A DNA stretch of 64,000 bases from an uncultured Phascolarctobacterium sp. (GTDB lineage: Bacteria > Bacillota > Negativicutes > Acidaminococcales > Acidaminococcaceae). Positions 59,137 to 64,000 of this stretch are shown here, piece after piece; positions within the stretch are counted from its first letter, which is position 1, and the number at the start of each line of letters is the position of its first letter. Position numbers and translations under genes: made by a program. Below the pieces are notes generated by a model. The model searched no databases and was not told where the DNA came from. It saw only the letters and a program-made list of their open reading frames with translations. The DNA lies in the NCBI GenBank assembly GCA_947629685.1, contig CANREP010000004.1, forward strand, positions 1-64,000. Reading direction: 5' to 3'.

Positions 59137-59494
59137 ATTCTTAAAAACTAAAGGCATCTATTCCCTGGTTATGATTTTGTTCTTCCTGGGTGTGTACGGT
59201 ATGGTTCTGAGCAAGAACTATATGAAGAAGCTGATGGCGATGAATGTCATGCAGGTTGCCGTTATCTATTTTTATCTGTGTTTTGCCCAAAAAGACGGCG
59301 GTATGATACCTATTTTAAATGGTGCGACTACCAATCCTGACGCTTATATCAATCCTTTGCCACATGGTCTGATGCTGACGGCGATCGTTGTCAGCCTTGG
59401 TACTACAGGTGTGGCTATCGCCTTACTGATGCGTATTAAGGAAATCTACGGCTCTGTGGAAGAAGTAGAGGTTTTAAGGAGGGCTAGCAAATGA
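59120..59494 (+). CDS. mrpC: Na+/H+ antiporter subunit MrpC (NuoK-like)
   Basis: A 124-residue membrane protein with three hydrophobic segments, homologous to NuoK of complex I. It has the NVMQVAVIYFYL helix and the PLPHGLMLTAIVVSLGTTGVA region (split, about 78-98) of MrpC. GGGGGGA lies ahead of the ATG. Four-base overlap with mrpD. Confidence 0.9.
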   Translation: MEVVNEFLKTKGIYSLVMILFFLGVYGMVLSKNYMKKLMAMNVMQVAVIYFYLCFAQKDGGMIPILNGATTNPDAYINPLPHGLMLTAIVVSLGTTGVAIALLMRIKEIYGSVEEVEVLRRASK

Positions 59495-60984
59495 TGCAGC
59501 ATGCTCCTGTAATGATCGTCCTGCTGCCGGTATCGGCAGCTTTGCTGTGTATGCTGTTCAGCAGGATCAGTAAGAATCTCGGTTCCTGGCTTGTTATCGC
59601 CTCAATTTTTGGAGCGTTTTTCAGTGCGGTTACGGCTCTGCAGCAGGTGATTGCCAATAACGGCGCCCCGCTGCATTACTGGATGGGCGGCTGGCAGCCA
59701 CCTATAGGTATCGAGTTCGTTATCGATCCTTTAAGCGGTATCCTGGCGGTGCTTATTACCTTTATCGCCTTGTTGGTTTCTATTTACAGCAGGCCCTTTG
59801 TTAAAGACGAGGACTGGCTGCATATAGGCGGTTATTATACGTTGTTCGGCCTGATGACGGTTGGTATGTGCGGTATGGTCATCACCGGCGACGTTTTCAA
59901 TCTTTATGTATATCTGGAAGTAATGTCTTTATCCGGCTACGGACTTATTGCCCTGGGCGGTAAGAAGTCCATGCTGGCAGCTTTCCGATATCTTCTGATT
60001 GGTACAATCGGCGCTTCTTTGTATTTGTTGGGCGTCGGTTATATGTATGCTATGACCGGCACGCTGAATATGGCGGATATGGCTGCGCTGTCTGCAGGTC
60101 ATCTGCATTCGCCGCTTTTTGCCATGGCGGTGGGCTGTTTCGTTATCGGTTTCGGTATCAAGATGGCCTTGTTCCCGCTGCATGGGTGGCAGCCTGATGC
60201 CTATACCTATGCGCATCCTGGCGCAGCAGCGCTTATCGCAGGTATCATGAGCAAGATTCCTTCTTACGCAATGATCAGATTCTTATTCTATATGTTCAAG
60301 GTAGATAATCCTGTGGTAAGCAGCGCGCTGAATGTTTTGGGCATCATGGGTGTTGCCGGTATTTTGATTGGTTCAGTCATGGCGCTGGCCCAGTACGATT
60401 TCCGCCGTATGCTGGCTTATTCCAGCGTGGCGCAGATCGGCTATATTGCCATCGGCTTGGCTATGGGCAACATGTATGGCTTTATTGGCGCCGTGCTGCA
60501 TATAATCAACCATGCTTTTATGAAATGCGCGCTGTTCCTGGTCATCGGCGGTATCGAGTATCGTTTTGGCGAGGTTAACCTGTACCGGCTGGGCGGCTTG
60601 AACAAAAAAATGACTATCAGTACGATTACCGTTACCTTTGCGGCTTTATCCATGATCGGCCTGCCGCCGACAGCGGGATTTTTCAGTAAATGGTACCTGC
60701 TGCTGGGGGCTTATACCGGCGCGCAGTACTTCTACATCGGCGTGCTGGTTATCAGCAGCCTGCTGAATGCCATTTATTTCTTCCGTATCCTGGAGCAGAT
60801 GTTCATCCAGCGTGAAGCGTCGCTGACGGAAGTCCACAGACACAAAGGAAAACTGGGACTGCCGGTAGAAATGGCTGTGCCTATCTTCGTGGTCGGCATC
60901 GGTATCATTGCTCTTGGCTTCTACAGCGTGGATATTGTTACTGATATAATCAAACTTGGCTTGCCGGAGGTGTTTCTGAGATGA
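59491..60984 (+). CDS. mrpD: Na+/H+ antiporter subunit MrpD (NuoL/M/N-like)
   Basis: A 497-residue antiporter-like subunit with about fourteen hydrophobic segments. The ion-path residues of the family are in place: Glu in YLEVMSLSGYGLIAL (near 140), Lys in LFPLHGWQPDAY region (near 228) and Lys in HAFMKCALFLVIGG (near 343). Homologous to complex I NuoL/M/N and MbhH. GGAGGG precedes the ATG. ATGA overlap with the next gene. Confidence 0.9.
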   Translation: MMQHAPVMIVLLPVSAALLCMLFSRISKNLGSWLVIASIFGAFFSAVTALQQVIANNGAPLHYWMGGWQPPIGIEFVIDPLSGILAVLITFIALLVSIYSRPFVKDEDWLHIGGYYTLFGLMTVGMCGMVITGDVFNLYVYLEVMSLSGYGLIALGGKKSMLAAFRYLLIGTIGASLYLLGVGYMYAMTGTLNMADMAALSAGHLHSPLFAMAVGCFVIGFGIKMALFPLHGWQPDAYTYAHPGAAALIAGIMSKIPSYAMIRFLFYMFKVDNPVVSSALNVLGIMGVAGILIGSVMALAQYDFRRMLAYSSVAQIGYIAIGLAMGNMYGFIGAVLHIINHAFMKCALFLVIGGIEYRFGEVNLYRLGGLNKKMTISTITVTFAALSMIGLPPTAGFFSKWYLLLGAYTGAQYFYIGVLVISSLLNAIYFFRILEQMFIQREASLTEVHRHKGKLGLPVEMAVPIFVVGIGIIALGFYSVDIVTDIIKLGLPEVFLR

Positions 60985-62486
60985 CTATTATAGACTGCAG
61001 ACCATTTCTGGCCGTGGGCGTATCTTTCCTGGCCGCCGTATTGATTGCTTTCAGCCGCAAGTATCCTAATCTGCGTGAAACCTGGAGCGCTATCGCCTCC
61101 ATAATCAAGTTCGGCATCATCTTGTCCATGGTGCCTGAGGTACTGGACGGCAATTATTATGAATGGACGCTGTGTCAGATTACCGATACAGTGGGACTTA
61201 CGCTGCGCACCGACCCGGCAGGCATGATTTTTGCCGTGCTCGCTTCCATGCTGTGGGTGCCGATGAATTTCTATTCTATCGGTTATATGCGCTGCAATAA
61301 TGAAAAGGAGCAGACAGGTTATTTTGCTGCTTTTGCTATCTGCATGAGCTCTGTCATGGGTATTGCCATGGCTGCTAACCTGCTGACTTTCTTCATGTTC
61401 TATGAACTGCTGACACTGGCCAGCTATCCGCTGGTACTGCATAAGCGTAATGAAGAAGCGCTGATGGCCAGCCGTAAATATTTGATTTATACTTTGATTT
61501 CCGGGCAGTTGTTTTTGGCCGGTATCGTAGCAGTATATTGCATTTCCGGCACTATGGATTTCACAGCAGGCGGCTTTTTGACTACTGAGATGGCGCCGCG
61601 CTGGTTATTGCAGGCTATTTTCGTGCTGATGATTTTGGCCGGCTCCGTAAAGGCTGCCGTTATGCCGCTACATGGCTGGCTGCCTGCTGCTATGATTGCA
61701 CCGACGCCTGTCAGTGCGCTGTTACATGCTGTGGCCGTAGTTAAAACCGGCGTTTTCTGTGTGCTGAGAGTTATCGGTTTTGTCTTCGGCCCGAAACTGT
61801 TGGCGGAAATAGGTACCGTGGACGCTCTGGCGTGGGCCGCTGCGGCAAGTATCCTTATTTCGTCGCTGATCGCTCTGCGTCAGGATCATTTGAAACGCAG
61901 GCTGGCGTTTTCCACCATCGGTCAGCTTTCCTATATTGTCTTGGGTGCGGCGCTGCTGTCGCCGTTAAGTATCAAAGGCGCTTATCTGCATCTGGTTGCT
62001 CATGCAGTTATGAAGATTACCCTCTTTATGTGCGCGGGTCTTATCATTGCCCGCACGCACCGCAACAATATCAGCGAATTATATGGCATTGGTAAAAAGC
62101 TGCCGGTAACAATGGCCTGCTTTACGATTGCGTCGCTGGGCATCGCCGGTATGCCGTTCCTGGTAGGATTTATCAGCAAATGGAATCTGGCTTTGGGCGC
62201 TTTACAGGCAGGTAAGCCTCTGTATGTGCTGGTATGGGTTGCCAGCGCTTTGCTGGCAGCAGGATATTTGATTCCGGTATGCCAGATGGCTTATCTGAAG
62301 AAGGATCCGCATGAAGATATCCGCGAATATGGTGAGATAAGCTACAGGATGCTGATTCCTATCTGCATCACTACTGCGATGGCGGTTATCCTGGGTATCA
62401 TGCCCGATATTTATCCGCATTTTTATGAACTGGCGACGATGGCTTCCCAGGCTATTTGTGCCGGCTGGACGGGAGGATGGCTGTAA
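60981..62486 (+). CDS. Second antiporter-like subunit (MrpD/NuoM family)
   Basis: A 501-residue paralogue of the upstream MrpD. It keeps the family residues: Glu in MFYELLTLASYPL (near 139), Lys in the VKAAVMPLHGWLPAAM region (near 222), and Lys in HAVMKITLFMCAG (near 340). The extra antiporter-like subunit is not part of a seven-gene Mrp antiporter and suggests a larger complex. Coupled to neighbours by ATGA and TAATG overlaps. Confidence 0.88.
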   Translation: MTIIDCRPFLAVGVSFLAAVLIAFSRKYPNLRETWSAIASIIKFGIILSMVPEVLDGNYYEWTLCQITDTVGLTLRTDPAGMIFAVLASMLWVPMNFYSIGYMRCNNEKEQTGYFAAFAICMSSVMGIAMAANLLTFFMFYELLTLASYPLVLHKRNEEALMASRKYLIYTLISGQLFLAGIVAVYCISGTMDFTAGGFLTTEMAPRWLLQAIFVLMILAGSVKAAVMPLHGWLPAAMIAPTPVSALLHAVAVVKTGVFCVLRVIGFVFGPKLLAEIGTVDALAWAAAASILISSLIALRQDHLKRRLAFSTIGQLSYIVLGAALLSPLSIKGAYLHLVAHAVMKITLFMCAGLIIARTHRNNISELYGIGKKLPVTMACFTIASLGIAGMPFLVGFISKWNLALGALQAGKPLYVLVWVASALLAAGYLIPVCQMAYLKKDPHEDIREYGEISYRMLIPICITTAMAVILGIMPDIYPHFYELATMASQAICAGWTGGWL

Positions 62487-62722
62487 TGACTGAAAAATCG
62501 GTTTATATCTTAGTTGCCGTTATTCTTCTGCTTTCTGCAGTTGCAGAATTTTGCGGCATACATCTGCACAGTCCGGCGTGGTGGCCCTTGCCTTTCGGAT
62601 ACAATATCTTCTTCGGCTTTGTCGGCTGCTGGGCGCTGATTATTGTGGCTAAGCTGCTGATGGCGCCGCTGCTGCAGCGGGACGAAGATTATTATGATGA
62701 CAGAGGTGACGATAATGATTGA
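62486..62722 (+). CDS. Small membrane protein in the antiporter operon
   Basis: A 78-residue protein with two hydrophobic segments (about 5-20 and 33-55) and a very acidic tail (RDEDYYDDRGDDND). I do not recognise the family. It overlaps the second antiporter-like gene (TAATG) and the third (8 bases), so it should be a complex subunit. The ATG at 62486 is chosen since GGGAGG is 9 bases upstream. Confidence 0.7.
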   Translation: MTEKSVYILVAVILLLSAVAEFCGIHLHSPAWWPLPFGYNIFFGFVGCWALIIVAKLLMAPLLQRDEDYYDDRGDDND

Positions 62723-64000
62723 CGGAATTCTTCACCCGGGTCTGATTTTAATATGCGTAGGCTTTCTGGCTATGATGGCGCCGAAAGTTTTGCGGAAGGT
62801 ACTGCTGGCCTGCGGCCCGCTGGTAGCATTATACGCTGCCTGGCAGCTGGTACCAGGCACTGATATCAGCCTTCCTTTTGTCAACAATTATAAGCTTGGC
62901 GTAATTTTTGTGGACAAACTCAGCTGGATTTTTACCTTTATCTTTGCGCTGATGGCTGCTATCGGCGGAATTTATGCAGCGCATAATGAAAACAGGATGG
63001 AAGCTTTATGCGCTATGTCCTATGCAGGCTGCGCCATAGGCGTTACCCTGGCTAAGGACTGGCTGACTTTGATCTTTTTCTGGGAAATGCTGGCAATCAC
63101 TTCCCTGTTTTTGATCTGGTGCCGTAAGACGCGTGCATCCCGCAGAGCCGGGTTCCGCTATCTTTTGGTTCACATGTTCGGCGGTAATATGCTGCTGGCA
63201 GGAATTTTCCTGAAGCTCAGCAGCGGAGAGGCGCTGATCAGTAATCTGGCCAGCGGCGCTCATGATTATGCGTACTGGCTCATTCTGATCGGTATTGCTG
63301 TCAATGCCGCTATACCGCCGCTCAATGCCTGGCTGGTAGATGCTTATCCCGAAGGTACTATTACCGGCAGTGTATTTTTAAGTTCTTTCACTACTAAGGT
63401 TGCCGTATATTGTCTGATCCGTATTTTTGCCGGCGAGTACTTCCTGATGGGTATTGGTGCTTTTATGGCTTTGTATGGAGCCTGCTACGCCGTAATAGAA
63501 AACGATATGCGCCGCCTGCTGGGTTATCATATCATCAGCCAGGTAGGTTTCATGGTAGCAGGCGCAGGTATCGGTACGGCGATGGCTCTCAACGGTGCTA
63601 CCGCTCATGCCTTTTCTCATATCCTGTATAAATCCCTGCTCTTTATGTGTGCCGGCGCTATCATCTATGCTACCGGCATCAGAAAGATCAACCAGATTGG
63701 CGGGATAGCAAAGAAGCTGCCTTTTGTGACCGTGTGCTTCTTTATCGCCGCATTTTCCATTTCCGGCATCCCGCTTTTCAACGGCTTTATCAGCAAGACC
63801 ATTACTGTAAGCGCAGCACAGCTGGCAGGACACGATATGATCTTCAATCTGCTGGAACTGGCCAGCGTCGGTACTTTTCTGTCCATAACGCTCAAGATGG
63901 GCTACTTTATCTTCCTGCGCAAGCCTGACGTTGATGTAGCTATCCAACAGGAGCTGCCAAAGAATATGTATGTCGGCATGGGACTGGGCGCTTTCTTCTG
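62715..64000 (+). CDS. Third antiporter-like subunit (partial, runs off the window)
   Basis: Open from ATG 62715 to the window end (428 codons, no stop). The protein is a NuoL/M-like antiporter subunit with about twelve hydrophobic segments in view. The TM5-type Glu lies in IFFWEMLAITS (near 121), and the family Lys in HILYKSLLFMCAGA (near 304). AGAGGTG precedes the ATG. It overlaps the small gene by eight bases. The 3' end and any following subunits are outside the window. Confidence 0.85.
   Translation, partial: MIDGILHPGLILICVGFLAMMAPKVLRKVLLACGPLVALYAAWQLVPGTDISLPFVNNYKLGVIFVDKLSWIFTFIFALMAAIGGIYAAHNENRMEALCAMSYAGCAIGVTLAKDWLTLIFFWEMLAITSLFLIWCRKTRASRRAGFRYLLVHMFGGNMLLAGIFLKLSSGEALISNLASGAHDYAYWLILIGIAVNAAIPPLNAWLVDAYPEGTITGSVFLSSFTTKVAVYCLIRIFAGEYFLMGIGAFMALYGACYAVIENDMRRLLGYHIISQVGFMVAGAGIGTAMALNGATAHAFSHILYKSLLFMCAGAIIYATGIRKINQIGGIAKKLPFVTVCFFIAAFSISGIPLFNGFISKTITVSAAQLAGHDMIFNLLELASVGTFLSITLKMGYFIFLRKPDVDVAIQQELPKNMYVGMGLGAFF

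Noticed and set aside
1..64000. CRISPR array or prophage
   Set aside because: No direct repeats with regular spacers and no phage structural or integrase genes were found.

Overview
The window reads as chromosomal DNA of an anaerobic, outer-membrane-bearing Firmicute (Negativicutes; Acidaminococcaceae such as Phascolarctobacterium would fit, but this is inference from gene content). Supporting signs are an exported beta-barrel protein ending in Phe, a HydE hydrogenase maturase, a reverse rubrerythrin, DcuC and CaiB-type carboxylate metabolism, formate-THF ligase, ECF transporters, strong AGGAGG-type ribosome binding sites and TTGACA/TATAAT promoters. Genes are dense, on both strands, and mostly separated by clear intrinsic terminators. 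No complete insertion sequence, prophage or CRISPR array is visible. Only one tRNA (Gly, CCC anticodon) is present.

Layout. 1-5.7 kb: a NifX-like metal-cofactor protein, a TrmB-type regulator with a PLP decarboxylase (LysA-like), a UPF0597 cysteine desulfidase-like protein and a ClC exchanger coupled to hydE. 6.8-15.6 kb: carboxylate and amino-acid handling (BASS transporter, AGCS symporter, asparaginase with a D-2-hydroxyacid dehydrogenase, M19 dipeptidase, DcuC) plus a patatin-like lipase and YigZ. 15.8-19.1 kb: a cytosolic CbiK and an exported CbiK paralogue behind a structured leader that looks like a cobalamin riboswitch, an exported protein of unknown function and a DtxR-family regulator. 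19.2-27.1 kb: an FkbM methyltransferase, a ferric-iron type ABC transporter, then a second binding lipoprotein coupled to a signal-peptide-bearing argininosuccinate-lyase homologue. 27.1-31.2 kb: ThiW with a small membrane protein and an ArsR regulator, CaiB CoA-transferase with an M48 protease, rubrerythrin.

31.4-45.9 kb is largely envelope biology: outer-membrane barrel, SpoVB/MurJ-like flippase, two M23 peptidases, HlyD-type lipoprotein, NlpC/P60 hydrolase, a SEDS protein with its class B PBP, with purC, tRNA-Gly, a radical SAM protein, TrmB tRNA methyltransferase and an AcoR-like AAA+ regulator that lacks the GAFTGA loop. 46-52 kb: one-carbon metabolism (fhs, folD), VanZ-like protein and a complete four-gene ECF transporter. 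52-56.7 kb: a CpxP/Spy-like exported protein divergent from a two-component system, an SDR oxidoreductase and glutamate racemase.

56.9-64 kb is one tightly coupled operon of Mrp/Mbh cation-antiporter subunits in the order E-F-G-(MbhD-like)-(MbhE-like)-B-C-D, followed by a second antiporter-like subunit, a small membrane protein and a third antiporter-like subunit cut by the window end. The split MbhD/MbhE genes and the multiple D-type subunits resemble the membrane modules of group 4 hydrogenase or Mbx/Mbs-type complexes rather than a plain seven-gene Mrp antiporter; the redox module, if any, would lie beyond position 64000. The best candidates for unusual biology are this operon, the exported lyase with its metal-transport neighbours, and the exported CbiK with its leader RNA.
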